Part shown: piece after piece, positions 1 to 9,380 of the stretch | Position numbering within the stretch: the first letter of the stretch is position 1 | Layout of the letters: each line of letters starts with the position of its first letter | Origin: Tolypothrix sp. PCC 7910 | GTDB lineage: Bacteria; Cyanobacteriota; Cyanobacteriia; Cyanobacteriales; Nostocaceae | Assembly (NCBI RefSeq): GCF_011769525.1 | Contig: NZ_CP050440.1 | Span: 5,519,501-5,583,500 of the forward strand | Direction: 5' to 3' | Length of the DNA stretch: 64,000 nt | Notes under the pieces: model-generated | The model's input: the letters and a program-made list of their open reading frames with translations, nothing else | The model's database searches: none | Told to the model about the DNA's origin: nothing | Position numbers and translations under genes: made by a program

Positions 1-340
<340 letters not shown>

Positions 341-354
341 TTAATAACCAATAA

Positions 355-377
355 CCCTCAGATTTTCCATCTGAGGG
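355..377 (+). terminator. Hairpin downstream of thiC
   Basis: The arms CCCTCAGAT (355-363) and ATCTGAGGG (369-377) form a perfect 9-bp stem with a 5-base loop, 14 bases after the thiC stop. A T-run appears only at 395-400, so this is a weak intrinsic terminator or a processing hairpin. It lies between convergent genes and could serve both. Confidence 0.6.
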
Positions 378-408
378 TCTACAAGAAAGCAAACTTTTTT
401 GGGCTAAT

Positions 409-663
409 TTATTTTTTGTAGAATCTGTTATCACCAAAATAGCATACAGGTTCATATCCTCCATTTCTCACATACGCTGATCTATCGCCACATTGATATC
501 CTCTTGGATCTACATCGTAAGGACAATAGCAATAACCAACATACTGATATGGTTGTCTTACAGGACTATAAGGATTTATGTGTGTGTAGCGAAGAGACGA
601 ATTTTTAGAATTTATAGTCACAAATAAAATTAAAAATACTGTGAGCCAAATAAACTTTTGCAT
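409..663 (-). CDS. Small secreted Tyr/Cys-rich protein, unknown function
   Basis: The gene encodes 84 residues. The first 18 or so (MQKFIWLTVFLILFVTINS) form a hydrophobic signal sequence. The mature part is short, rich in Tyr, Pro and Gly, and holds four Cys in the pattern CYC...C...C, which suggests disulfides outside the cytoplasm. It is followed 21 bases upstream (on the minus strand) by another exported protein gene, so the two may be co-transcribed. I do not recognise a family. Confidence 0.6.
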   Translation of the reverse strand: MQKFIWLTVFLILFVTINSKNSSLRYTHINPYSPVRQPYQYVGYCYCPYDVDPRGYQCGDRSAYVRNGGYEPVCYFGDNRFYKK

Positions 664-684
664 ACTTCTAATCTATCATCACGA

Positions 685-1113
685 TTACCTGCATAAAGTT
701 TGATAAACATTACCAAATGGTGTATTAGGTTCAGCAAAAAATGTCCTACCTTGGAACTCATCAGTTAAATCAAGATTGGGTTCTGTAAAACTATCTCTAT
801 ATCCAATTGCTGTAGTTATTTGCCAGTAGCCAGTTTTGCAATCCATAACATGACTGGCTATTGTACGTCTTACATCTCCAAAGCCTGCAAACATATTAAT
901 TGTTTCTGTCTGAAAGTAAACAAATTTTCCTCTATATCCAACTGATGTAGATTCCAGGTATATTCCATCATCCGAAATGGGGATTTTCTCTGCTAATGCT
1001 GCTACAGGATTAATAAGAACAGGAGCAATTAATAAAGTAAATAATTTAGCTGAAAAGCTAGTAAATTTTACTATTACATATACATAGATATTGGATTTTT
1101 GTTGTAATAGCAT
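685..1113 (-). CDS. Small exported protein, unknown function
   Basis: The longest frame begins at 1185 (166 aa), but the internal ATG at 1111-1113 gives a better protein of 142 residues. From there the N-terminus (MLLQQKSNIYVYVIVKFTS...) runs into a hydrophobic segment ending in PVAALA, a likely signal peptidase site. The mature part has two Cys, one near the middle and one near the C-terminus (TLCR), and Gly/Tyr/Phe-rich strands compatible with a small beta protein. It sits just upstream of the small secreted protein at 409-663. No family is recognised; start choice is uncertain. Confidence 0.55.
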   Translation of the reverse strand: MLLQQKSNIYVYVIVKFTSFSAKLFTLLIAPVLINPVAALAEKIPISDDGIYLESTSVGYRGKFVYFQTETINMFAGFGDVRRTIASHVMDCKTGYWQITTAIGYRDSFTEPNLDLTDEFQGRTFFAEPNTPFGNVYQTLCR

Positions 1114-1352
1114 AGTGAAATATTGAAAGTACTCCAGGTGAAGTTTCTTAAATATACAAATATATAAAATTACACCTTTTATCACATCATGACCTGCTGT
1201 TGGGAGATGTGGCTTCCGAGCTATTACAGTTATTTACTAATTTTTTATTTACGTTAATTTGGGGATAATTACTGAAATTATAGTAAAAAGCTTAGTTTGA
1301 TTTGATGAAATATATTTGTTTACAGAAATTAATAGTAATAATTGCAATATTA

Positions 1353-1415
1353 AAGAATGCGATCGCACTCTTTATCAGCTAATTACCAACAAAGCAATTT
1401 TGCGATCGCATTCTT
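1353..1415. repeat. HIP1-containing inverted repeat downstream of pyrE
   Basis: Two perfect 15-base inverted arms, AAGAATGCGATCGCA at 1353-1367 and its complement at 1401-1415, flank a 33-base AT-rich spacer. Each arm carries a HIP1 octamer GCGATCGC. The element begins 11 bases beyond the pyrE stop and could act as its terminator or mRNA-end structure. The rest of the 1186-1425 spacer is AT-rich without other clear signals. Confidence 0.75.
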
Positions 1416-1425
1416 GATTACCTGA

Positions 1426-2046
1426 CTAATTTCCTAATTCCCGATACCGCTTTTGAATATCCTCAATTGAGAACAACGCTTCAAACTTTAACCCGGCTGA
1501 CTGATATAACTCAGCACCTCCCTGCAGACGGTCTACTAGTGCAATTACTTGGTCAACGGTATAACCTGCTTCTTTGAGACGGTCAACTGCTTTGAGCGCA
1601 GATTGTCCAGTCGTGACAACATCTTCTAAAACTACAATTTTTGCACCTTCTGGCAAACTAGGCCCTTCAATATAAGCCCGCGTTCCATAACCTTTGGCTT
1701 CTTTACGTATAATCAGCGCTGGAATTGGTCGGTTTTCATAGACAGAAACTACACTAACTGCGGTCACGATGGGGTCAGCACCCAAGGTTAAACCAGCTAC
1801 AGCTTGGGTATCTACAGGTAATAAAGGAAACAGTAAACGTCCTACAGATAAAGCGCCTTGGGGATGTAGTGTTACCTGCGTCTTGTTAACGTAATAAGAA
1901 CTACGTAACCCAGAAGAAAGCACAAAATCACCCTCTTGATAAGCAAGTTGACAGAATAAATCTAGTAAATTGTGGCGCAGGGTGGTCAAATCAGCAGTAG
2001 CTGCCCAAATATTAGATGGGTTAGCGGTTTCAGTAGAATAAGTCAT
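1426..2046 (-). CDS. pyrE: Orotate phosphoribosyltransferase
   Basis: The 206-residue protein transfers ribose phosphate from PRPP to orotate to make OMP in UMP synthesis (cytoplasmic). The PRPP-binding loop VVLEDVVTTGQSA lies near residues 137-149, and the N-terminal LSSGLRSSYYVNK stretch matches the OPRTase substrate region. Length is normal for bacterial PyrE with a short extra N-terminus. A dihydroorotase-type gene is in the window (39422-40741) but unlinked. Confidence 0.96.
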   Translation of the reverse strand: MTYSTETANPSNIWAATADLTTLRHNLLDLFCQLAYQEGDFVLSSGLRSSYYVNKTQVTLHPQGALSVGRLLFPLLPVDTQAVAGLTLGADPIVTAVSVVSVYENRPIPALIIRKEAKGYGTRAYIEGPSLPEGAKIVVLEDVVTTGQSALKAVDRLKEAGYTVDQVIALVDRLQGGAELYQSAGLKFEALFSIEDIQKRYRELGN

Positions 2047-2147
2047 TACAAGACGTTATAAATTGTGCTACACCAAAGGTTGAACTCATCAGAGTTCTGA
2101 ATTTAAGCATAAATTAAGATTCGCGCAAAAATTGAGGAGTAAGGAAT

Positions 2148-2576
2148 ATGGGTATAAAATTTCAGACCCCAAGTGTTTTTTTACTACTGCTAGCTACTAG
2201 TATTGCTGTTCCCTCTGTAGCTAGTGCTCAAACAGCAACACCTAATTATGAAACGCCAAGTGAGGCACTGGAGCGAGCTTACTTCCGCCATGATCCTAAT
2301 TTCTATCAAAATCGTAGCTTACAACGTCAAGTAGATTCCCTTGTCGGTGCTGGCTCCTTTGGCAATTCCTTCCCAGAAAATGAAATTGCCCGTGATGGTG
2401 AATTGATCAATAGTGTTTATCGAGATATGTTAAACCAACAAGCTACTAACGATCCTTACCTTCGTACCCCAGATTTACCCAACCCATACGGTACATCGCT
2501 ACTGTTGTCTCCTCGTGCAAATGCCGAGCAGCTCAAAGTGGGGACTGAGTTTCGTTTCGAGACTTCAACAAGGTAA
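2148..2576 (+). CDS. Exported protein of unknown function
   Basis: The 142-residue product starts at an ATG preceded by GAGGAGTAAGGA, a good ribosome binding site. Residues 1-27 are a signal peptide ending in VASAQ. The mature part is polar and Asn/Pro/Arg-rich with no Cys and no motif I recognise; it contains SEALERAYFRHDPNFYQ followed by a predicted helical stretch. It is divergent from pyrE with about 100 bases between. A conserved cyanobacterial periplasmic protein is the likely class, inferred only from composition. Confidence 0.75.
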   Translation: MGIKFQTPSVFLLLLATSIAVPSVASAQTATPNYETPSEALERAYFRHDPNFYQNRSLQRQVDSLVGAGSFGNSFPENEIARDGELINSVYRDMLNQQATNDPYLRTPDLPNPYGTSLLLSPRANAEQLKVGTEFRFETSTR

Positions 2577-2721
2577 GAATGCTGAGTGCTGAGTGATAGG
2601 TAGTTATTAGTTAGTTAAAACTTAGCTATGAGATTATGGTAGTTTTTCTAGCTCCTAGTCCTTAGTCCCTAGCCTCTAGTCCCTTAGTAGCTTAGCACTC
2701 ACAACTTAGTCTTAAATTAAA

Positions 2722-2794
2722 TCCAGGGTGCAGGAGTTGAACCTGCCTTGGGCGAATTATGAGTTCGCTGCCTCAACCGCTCGGCCAACCCTGG
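2722..2794 (-). tRNA. tRNA with CAU anticodon, probably tRNA-Ile2
   Basis: The minus strand gives a 73-nt cloverleaf: acceptor CCAGGGT/ACCCTGG, discriminator A, anticodon arm GCGAA-CTCATAA-TTCGC with anticodon CAU, and T-arm GCAGG-TTCAACT-CCTGC. The D-arm (GGCCGAGCGGTTGAGGC) and the loop context ACTCATAATT resemble plastid trnI-CAU, so lysidine-modified tRNA-Ile reading AUA is the best call. Elongator tRNA-Met is the alternative, but a second CAU tRNA at 44528-44601 fits that role better. Confidence 0.9.
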
Positions 2795-3117
2795 TCGATT
2801 TTTAATTGTAGCGTGATTTTGGTAGCTCGTGTACCCTCGAAAATAGTTTAGCAGATTTTTTTGCTACATAATTTTGATTATGGAATAGTGCAGACTAATA
2901 TTGATTAAGTTCTTTTAAGGATTGAGGTCAACAGAAGGCTGAAGCATGAAGTATAAAGTATGAGATTACTTTAATCATCAAGGCAAGGGGTAAAACGACT
3001 TGTAGACGATATAGAGTTCTTACTCGCTCAGAAAATCCTTTAAACTTGTGATTTCTTTAGTCAACAGCTTCAATCGGTTTAAATAAAAGAGAATTATTCT
3101 GCAATAGCCTGTCAGCG
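2795..3117. other. Spacer upstream of an exported protein gene
   Basis: This is AT-rich, with no ORF, tRNA or strong hairpin that I can support. It probably holds the promoters of the leftward tRNA and the rightward gene at 3118. Confidence 0.5.
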
Positions 3118-3819
3118 ATGAAACTAAATTCCACTGTACTTCTAACGTTAATTTTGTTAACCCTGATGTTAGGGGCAGGTTCTGTAAGCGCGTTTTGGGG
3201 GTTTACTCTAGGGAGTTCAGCACTTAAAGGGGTAACAACACCAGATGGTCGTCCTACAACCAAATTTACCAGTGCTAAGTCCTCTAACTCGCAACAAGGA
3301 ACCTTAGCGTTATTAAGAGAAGAAGAGATACTAAAAATTGTTAAAGCCAGAATTGAGGGTAAGACCAAAGCTGCTAAATCGGAAAAATTAGAGGAAGATG
3401 ATGAAGAAACCAATAATAGTAAACAGAAGCCAGAGGAAAAACCTCAGGAAGTAGCTGAAGAAAAACTCCAGCAAGGGTTTCCCATTAATGCTGAAAACAA
3501 AGGCGTAACTCTCTCTGTTCAATCTGCTCGCTATTCAGGTGGAGATCTACTACTGAAGGTGAAGATGCAGAATAAAGGCGCTGATTCTGTGCGCTTTTTG
3601 TATAGTTTTTTGGATGTCACCGATGACAAAGGTCGAACTCTCAGTGCTAGTACAGAGGGTTTACCAGCAGAATTACCAGCAAATGGCCCTGCCTTCTCAG
3701 GCACAGTGAGTATTCCTACTGCTCTACTTGATGATGTCAAAAAGGTTTCACTGGCGTTAACAGATTACCCTGCTCAACAATTAAAGCTAGAAGTGTTAGA
3801 TATCCCTGTAGCAAAATAG
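3118..3819 (+). CDS. Exported acidic protein with C-terminal beta domain
   Basis: The product has 233 residues. An N-terminal signal or anchor segment (MKLNSTVLLTLILLTLMLGAGSVSA) is followed by a charged, Glu/Lys-rich linker around residues 65-120, likely helical and disordered. Residues about 125-230 form a beta-rich domain (GVTLSVQSARYSGGDLLLKVKMQNKG...SVRFLYSFLDVTDDKGR) that resembles DUF4352-type immunoglobulin-like domains found outside the membrane. Function is unknown. The start at ATG 3118 is the only one that keeps the signal sequence. Confidence 0.75.
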   Translation: MKLNSTVLLTLILLTLMLGAGSVSAFWGFTLGSSALKGVTTPDGRPTTKFTSAKSSNSQQGTLALLREEEILKIVKARIEGKTKAAKSEKLEEDDEETNNSKQKPEEKPQEVAEEKLQQGFPINAENKGVTLSVQSARYSGGDLLLKVKMQNKGADSVRFLYSFLDVTDDKGRTLSASTEGLPAELPANGPAFSGTVSIPTALLDDVKKVSLALTDYPAQQLKLEVLDIPVAK

Positions 3820-4099
3820 GCGAGACAATTTTGATATAGAGAATTTGAGGTTGGAATTGGCGAGGAAAAATCCAGTGAGTTGTTAAGAAAAGTTTGCTCT
3901 GTCAAGGAGAAATCGCAGTAGGGTGTGACAAGTTGTTAGACAACAGAACTGCGAAGGCTAACTAAGAAAATTTGCTTTCATAAAAACCCAGTTAAACAGA
4001 CTTCTGTAGGTGTAACTGGGGTAGTTGGGTACCAGGGATGGCGAAAATCGCAACCACTATCCCCAATTCCCGAATCTCAAATTCTCAATTTAAGAGTGG

Positions 4100-5479
4100 G
4101 TGCGTAGTTGTACACGAGCTTTAGCAGTGAGTGGTTTTCCTAGCTTAATTTGGACAGATGTGGGGCTGCGATTGTTATCAGTGCTGCTACTGATTGCCAT
4201 CAATGCTTTTTTTGTCACAGCTGAATTTTCAATGGTGACAGTGCGGCGATCGCGTATCCATCAGTTAGTCCAAGCTGGTGACATTCCTGCGATCGCGGTG
4301 GAAATGTTACAACGTAGTATTGATCGACTGCTATCTACCACCCAGTTAGGCATTACTCTTTCTAGTTTGGCGCTGGGATGGATTGGCGAAAGCTCGATAG
4401 TTGTTTTGGTAGATGCATGGCTCAAATCCTGGCCTTTACCTGAACGTATGAGTTTGTTGGTTGCTCATTCGCTATCTGTCCCCATCACATTTTTTTTAAT
4501 AGCCTATCTGCAAATCGTTTTAGGAGAACTTTGCCCCAAATCGGTAGCGATGCTGTATTCAGAACATCTCTCAAGATTTTTGGGGCCTTCCGTCAAAGCG
4601 ATCGTGCGTTTTTTCAGTCCCTTCATTTGGATTCTCAACCAATCAAACCGTTGGCTGTTAAGACTCTTTGGGATTGAATACACAGGTCAAGGCTGGAGAC
4701 CACCTGTTACTCCAGAGGAATTGCAGCTGATTATCTCTACAGAACGGGAATCAACTGGTTTACAAAATTCAGAACGCGAACTGCTCAATAACGTTTTTGA
4801 ATTTGGGGATGTGATGGCGCAAGAGGTAATGATTCCGCGTACCAGTATTGTAGCTTTGCCCAGAGACGCTACTCTTCAAAGATTACTCAAGGAAATGGCT
4901 TCTACTGGTCACTCTCGCTATCCCATCATGGGCGAATCTTTAGACGACATTCGCGGCATTATTTACTTTAAAGATTTAGCACAACCTTTGGCGGTGGGAA
5001 AATTGACTTTAGAATCACCCATCCAACCGTGGATACGTCCAGCGCGCTTTGTCCCAGAACATACCGCATTAAGTGAACTATTACCCATGATGCGGCAAGA
5101 AAAGCCAGCGATGGTCATGGTAGTGAATGAATTTGGCGGTATTGTCGGACTAGTAACGCTGCAAGATGTAGTAGCGGAAATTATTGGTAGTGCGGGGGTA
5201 CTTGATAGCGCTGAAGATTTGCTCATTCAAATGTTAAATGAGCAGACATTTCTAGTACAAGCACAAATCAACTTGGAAGACCTTAACCAAGTTTTAGATT
5301 TGAATTTGCCTTTAACTAAGGAATATCAAACACTAGGAGGCTTTTTGCTCTACCATCTCCAAAAAATTCCCGCCAAAGGTGAAACTTTCTTATTTGAGAA
5401 TCTCGAATTTACGATAGTTTCCGTCATTGGCCCCCGCTTACACCAAGTCCAACTCCGGCGCTTGCAAGAGGGTAGGTGA
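4100..5479 (+). CDS. CNNM/CBS-domain membrane protein of the CorC/HlyC family
   Basis: The 459-residue protein has an N-terminal CNNM transmembrane domain with several hydrophobic segments (about residues 20-200, opening with the family signature NAFFVTAEFSMVTVRRSR), a CBS pair (about 240-370, with PRTSIVALPRDATLQRLLKEM and GIIYFKDL) and a C-terminal CorC_HlyC domain (about 380-455). Family members are linked to Mg2+/Co2+ efflux or membrane integrity. The start is a GTG at 4100 with little Shine-Dalgarno support; GTG at 4127 is equally possible. The name hemolysin often attached to this family is not functional evidence. Confidence 0.9.
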   Translation: MRSCTRALAVSGFPSLIWTDVGLRLLSVLLLIAINAFFVTAEFSMVTVRRSRIHQLVQAGDIPAIAVEMLQRSIDRLLSTTQLGITLSSLALGWIGESSIVVLVDAWLKSWPLPERMSLLVAHSLSVPITFFLIAYLQIVLGELCPKSVAMLYSEHLSRFLGPSVKAIVRFFSPFIWILNQSNRWLLRLFGIEYTGQGWRPPVTPEELQLIISTERESTGLQNSERELLNNVFEFGDVMAQEVMIPRTSIVALPRDATLQRLLKEMASTGHSRYPIMGESLDDIRGIIYFKDLAQPLAVGKLTLESPIQPWIRPARFVPEHTALSELLPMMRQEKPAMVMVVNEFGGIVGLVTLQDVVAEIIGSAGVLDSAEDLLIQMLNEQTFLVQAQINLEDLNQVLDLNLPLTKEYQTLGGFLLYHLQKIPAKGETFLFENLEFTIVSVIGPRLHQVQLRRLQEGR

Positions 5480-5617
5480 ATTGGGCATTGGTAATAGGTA
5501 ATTGGTAATGGGTAATTGGTAATTGGTGTTTGTCATTAATTATTTCTCCCCCTGCTCCCTGCCCCCTGCCCCGTTGCTTTTCCCAGTCCCCAATCCCCAA
5601 TCCCCAGTCCCCAATCC
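5480..5617. repeat. Heptanucleotide-type repeats between genes
   Basis: The spacer between two convergent genes is made of degenerate 7-mers: GGTAATT/GGTAATG units at about 5488-5528 and CCCCAAT/CCCCAGT units at about 5580-5617. These are short tandem repeats typical of heterocystous cyanobacteria; they carry no coding sense. Confidence 0.75.
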
Positions 5618-6292
5618 CTAAACATAAGGAACTGGGTCTTGCAAGCCTAATTCAGCAAAAGCTGCTAGCCTGAGGCGGCAAGAATCGCATACTCCGCAGG
5701 CAACATCCGCACCAGCGTAACAAGACCAAGTAAGTTCCCAAGGAACCCCTAGTTGATTACCCAACTGGATAATCTCGGTTTTTTTTAAGTTAATTAGGGG
5801 AGCCGCGATAGTAATCGGTTTTCCTTCTCTTCCTTGCTTAGTTCCCAGGCGAAAAACTTCCTGCATCGCTTGGATATAATCAGGGCGACAATCAGGATAA
5901 CCAGAATAATCTAAGGCATTCACACCGATGTAAACACATTCAGCGGCGATCGCTTCGGCGTAGGCTAGGGCAAAGCTTAAAAAGATGGTATTCCGGGCTG
6001 GTACATAGGTGACAGGAATATTTTGCGACATCTCATCCAGAGAACGTTCTTCTGGTAAATCAATACCATCGTCTGTCAAGGCAGAACCACCCCATTGCCG
6101 TAGGTCAAAATTCACAACCTGATGTTTAGCCGCCCCAGCTTTTTGCGCCACTAACATGGCTGAACGTAACTCTCGCTGATGTCGCTGCCGATAATCAAAG
6201 GAAAGGGCGTGACACTCATAACCATCCGCTTTGGCTTGGTAGAGAATTGTGGAAGAGTCTAATCCTCCCGATAACAGAATTACAGCTTTCAT
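5618..6292 (-). CDS. queC: 7-cyano-7-deazaguanine synthase QueC
   Basis: The 224-residue enzyme uses ATP to convert 7-carboxy-7-deazaguanine to preQ0, the precursor of queuosine in tRNA. The N-terminal PP-loop SGGLDSS is at residues 8-14. The C-terminal zinc site is formed by the Cys cluster in CYAGADVACGVCDSCR. Length and motifs are complete. The gene is divergent from an oxidoreductase gene across a 565-base spacer and does not sit with other queuosine genes here. Confidence 0.96.
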   Translation of the reverse strand: MKAVILLSGGLDSSTILYQAKADGYECHALSFDYRQRHQRELRSAMLVAQKAGAAKHQVVNFDLRQWGGSALTDDGIDLPEERSLDEMSQNIPVTYVPARNTIFLSFALAYAEAIAAECVYIGVNALDYSGYPDCRPDYIQAMQEVFRLGTKQGREGKPITIAAPLINLKKTEIIQLGNQLGVPWELTWSCYAGADVACGVCDSCRLRLAAFAELGLQDPVPYV

Positions 6293-6857
6293 CGTGGGTT
6301 AAATTTTGAGATTTTCAATCACTAACTCTGATTGCTGGAGCCTTTGGACTTCTATTGGCGATCGCATCTCTCTTACGCCCTAAAAATTCAAAGGCCAATA
6401 TCTACACCAGTGTGCTGAAAAATGCACTTCACAATCTGCAATAGTTGCAGATAATTATGTAAAAATTATTAAAGTGTATCATTGGTGATCTTTATCAGTA
6501 GATTTTTTAAATTTTTCTTCAGGCAAAGTCTCAGTGCGGTACTTTCGTTTTTTCGTAATTTTACTGACAAAAAATTATTAACTTCTAATTATCAATCTCT
6601 GATTGATGCAAATAATTATTACCTTTAGGTATTACTTAGATTATTAAGTTAATAAAAAGACATCAGATATTTTATGTAATGTGTAAAAAATCTATCAATG
6701 GGGGACTGATTATACAAAAGATACTCAGATTGCGGGAACCCATAACAAACTTTGAAATTCTTCATAAATAGAACCTCTATGTTACCATCTGGATGGTTTT
6801 AGACGGATCGTCACTGGCAGTTAAGTATAAAGGCCAACGACCGTAGCGTCTCTAAAT
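6293..6857. other. Divergent promoter region queC / oxidoreductase
   Basis: This 565-base spacer is strongly AT-rich in its middle and has no convincing ORF. Promoters for both flanking genes should lie here. A HIP1-like octamer site (GGCGATCGCATC) sits near 6358. I find no strong hairpin or known operator. Confidence 0.5.
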
Positions 6858-6881
6858 TTGGTGGTTGAGGAGAGAATCATA

Positions 6882-7964
6882 GTGCAGGATAGCATGTCAG
6901 TAGCAGAACCAAATCTATATACACAGCGCAACCAACCACGGCCAATTCGCATAGGCGTAATTGGGGTGGGTAACATGGGGCAACATCACACCAGAGTCCT
7001 GAGTTCAATGAAAGATGTTGAACTGGTAGGTGTTTCAGATATTAATGTCGAGCGAGGATTAGAAACCGCTAGCAAATATAAGGTCAAATTTTTTGAAGAT
7101 TATTGCGATCTTTTGCCCCATGTGGAGGCAGTTTGTATTGCTGTTCCCACCCGCCTACATTACGCTGTGGGCATTAACTGTTTGTTAGCGGGAATTCACG
7201 TTTTAATTGAAAAACCAATTGCCGCAAGTATTTCCGAAGCAGAATCCTTAGTTAATGCTGCTGCTGAATCGCAGTGTATTCTCCAAGTAGGTCACATCGA
7301 GCGCTTCAACCCAGCATTTCGCGAGCTGAGCAAAGTCTTAAAAACTGAGGAATTGCTTGCTCTAGAAGCCCATCGCATGAGTCCTTATTCAGACCGCGCT
7401 AACGATGTTTCTGTTGTCTTGGATTTAATGATCCATGACATTGACCTACTTCTAGAATTAGCTGCTTCCCCTGTAGTTAAATTAACTGCTAGCGGTACTC
7501 GTGCCCTAGATTCTGGTTATTTAGATTACGTTACTGCTACCTTAGGATTTGCTAATGGGATTGTAGCTACTTTAACTGCCAGCAAAGTTACCCATAGGAA
7601 AATTCGTCGGATTGTTGCCCATTGCAAAAATTCATTCACTGAGGCAGATTTTCTTAAAAATGAAATTTTAATTCATCGGCAAACAAATACCAACTCTTTA
7701 AACGATCATCGGCAAGTACTTTATCGCCAAGATGGTGTAATTGAGAAAGTGTATACAACTAATATTCAACCTCTTAGTGCAGAGTTAGAACATTTTGTGA
7801 ACTGTGTACACGGAGGCAATCAACCTTCTGTTGGTGGAGAACAAGCTCTTAAAGCTTTAAGATTAGCCAGTTTAATTGAGCAGATGGCTTTGGAAGAGCG
7901 AGTTTGGAACCCATTAGATTGGCAATCGGAACCCAGAGTGCAATCACTCACCCCAACAGTCTAA
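6882..7964 (+). CDS. Gfo/Idh/MocA family NAD(P)-dependent oxidoreductase
   Basis: The N-terminal Rossmann fold shows the nucleotide loop GVIGVGNMG and the family EKP motif (VLIEKPIAAS) that holds the catalytic Lys; the C-terminal half is the family's substrate domain. The frame is open from TTG 6858, but GTG at 6882 is the better start because GAGGAGAG lies about 9 bases upstream; ATG 6894 is a further choice. The product is then 360 residues. Substrate is probably a sugar or inositol derivative but cannot be told from sequence. Confidence 0.9.
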   Translation: MQDSMSVAEPNLYTQRNQPRPIRIGVIGVGNMGQHHTRVLSSMKDVELVGVSDINVERGLETASKYKVKFFEDYCDLLPHVEAVCIAVPTRLHYAVGINCLLAGIHVLIEKPIAASISEAESLVNAAAESQCILQVGHIERFNPAFRELSKVLKTEELLALEAHRMSPYSDRANDVSVVLDLMIHDIDLLLELAASPVVKLTASGTRALDSGYLDYVTATLGFANGIVATLTASKVTHRKIRRIVAHCKNSFTEADFLKNEILIHRQTNTNSLNDHRQVLYRQDGVIEKVYTTNIQPLSAELEHFVNCVHGGNQPSVGGEQALKALRLASLIEQMALEERVWNPLDWQSEPRVQSLTPTV

Positions 7965-7986
7965 AAAGAAATCAAAAGTCAAAAGT

Positions 7987-8019
7987 CAAAAGTCGAAAGA
8001 TTTTTGACTTTTGTTTTTT
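7987..8019 (+). terminator. Intrinsic terminator after the Gfo/Idh gene
   Basis: The arms CAAAAGTC (7987-7994) and GACTTTTG (8006-8013) pair perfectly around an 11-base loop and are followed by six T (8014-8019). It lies 23 bases after the stop. The left arm belongs to a short AAAAGTC tandem repeat. Confidence 0.75.
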
Positions 8020-8554
8020 GTCTTCACTTTCACTCTTTTAACTCGGTTGCAAGTGAAATTTTTAGTTTTAATGCAACTAAGTTTAACTGGCTCCAGCCAG
8101 GGGAATTCCAACTAAAAAAATACTCTATTGCTGTGTATGCAGAGGAGGTATAGAAAGCAGAGGAAGTAGAGGAGAAAGAATTTGACACTATGAAAATTAG
8201 ATAATTTATTTTCTGAATTCCTCAGCAAAAATCATCAAATTTAGGCTTATACAACTGACATATATATTTTTTTGATTGTTTCTCAGAATTTAAAGTTCAA
8301 AATCTAAAGTCCCATAATTTTGGACTCTTTACCCTTGAATACAACTTAAGGCGCGAGCTAATCCTTAAACATCTTAGTGGTAAGGCCGCCTTTAAGGAAG
8401 TGAGGCAAAGCTAACACGTAGCAAACAGAAGTTTACAGTAACTGACAAACTTACTGAGAAAGAACATGACAAGTGCTGAAGTTCGGTAAAGTTTAAAAAA
8501 GTTAACGCTAAATTTTGCAATCAGACTGGTGTAGTATTTGCAGGAAGTAACTAA
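8020..8554. other. Non-coding spacer upstream of the DedA gene
   Basis: No ORF or RNA gene is supported. The stretch is AT-rich with a purine-rich segment near 8140-8180 (GAGGAGG...AGAGGAAG) and no strong hairpin. It presumably holds the DedA promoter. Confidence 0.45.
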
Positions 8555-9169
8555 ATGCTTGAATGGATAACTAATACTATCAACTCCCTAGGCTATTGGG
8601 GTATTGCTCTATTAATGTTTTTAGAAAACCTCTTTCCCCCTATTCCTTCAGAGTTGATTATGCCACTGGCAGGATTTACAGCCAGAGCAACACCTGAAAA
8701 ACTAAATATCTTTGGTGTGTTTCTTGCCGGACTTTTCGGTTCTGTACTAGGCGCACTCATCTGGTACTACCCAGGAAAATTTTTAAGCGAAAAGCGCTTG
8801 AAAGCTTTGGCAGATAAACACGGCAAATGGATTGCTATCTCGGGGAAGGATATTACTAAAGCCAATAACTGGTTTCACAAGCAAGGTAATAAAGCTGTAT
8901 TGCTTGGTCGTTTGGTGCCGGGAATTCGTACTTTGATCTCTGTACCGGCAGGAATGAGCAATATGAACTTGCTAAATTTCTTATTTTACACTACCTTGGG
9001 TAGCGCTGCTTGGGTAGGTTTGCTAACATACTCAGGATATTTGTTGGGTAGTCAGTATGAACTTGTGGACAAGTACCTTGCTCCTGTATCAAAAATTGTG
9101 CTTGGGAGCTTGGTTATAGCATTTCTTATTTGGGTATTCAAACGTAAACAAAAAAGTAATAGAAAATGA
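8555..9169 (+). CDS. DedA family membrane protein
   Basis: The product has 204 residues with several hydrophobic segments. It carries the DedA (SNARE-associated/VTT) signatures: FPPIPSELIMPLAG near residues 27-40 and GRLVPGIRTLISVPAGMS near 118-135, with the conserved Arg. DedA proteins are inner-membrane proteins; some move undecaprenyl phosphate or phospholipids across the membrane. The start ATG lies after CAGGAAGTAACTAA, an acceptable ribosome binding site. Confidence 0.93.
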   Translation: MLEWITNTINSLGYWGIALLMFLENLFPPIPSELIMPLAGFTARATPEKLNIFGVFLAGLFGSVLGALIWYYPGKFLSEKRLKALADKHGKWIAISGKDITKANNWFHKQGNKAVLLGRLVPGIRTLISVPAGMSNMNLLNFLFYTTLGSAAWVGLLTYSGYLLGSQYELVDKYLAPVSKIVLGSLVIAFLIWVFKRKQKSNRK

Positions 9170-9380
9170 CATACACAAGCGTTTGTCCACAAAATTAGGT
9201 TTTAAAGATGCCTAAAATTGGCCTACACTATCCCAAATAATGCTAAATTCGCGATCGCCTGACTTAATTTTTTGCGTATTTCTAGCTACACTTGACGCAG
9301 CTGGAAATTTTTGGTACCCCCCATTTTTGTAAGATTGAGCAGGATAAGTTTTTACAGTTAAGTTAGGACTAGGAGCTTTT

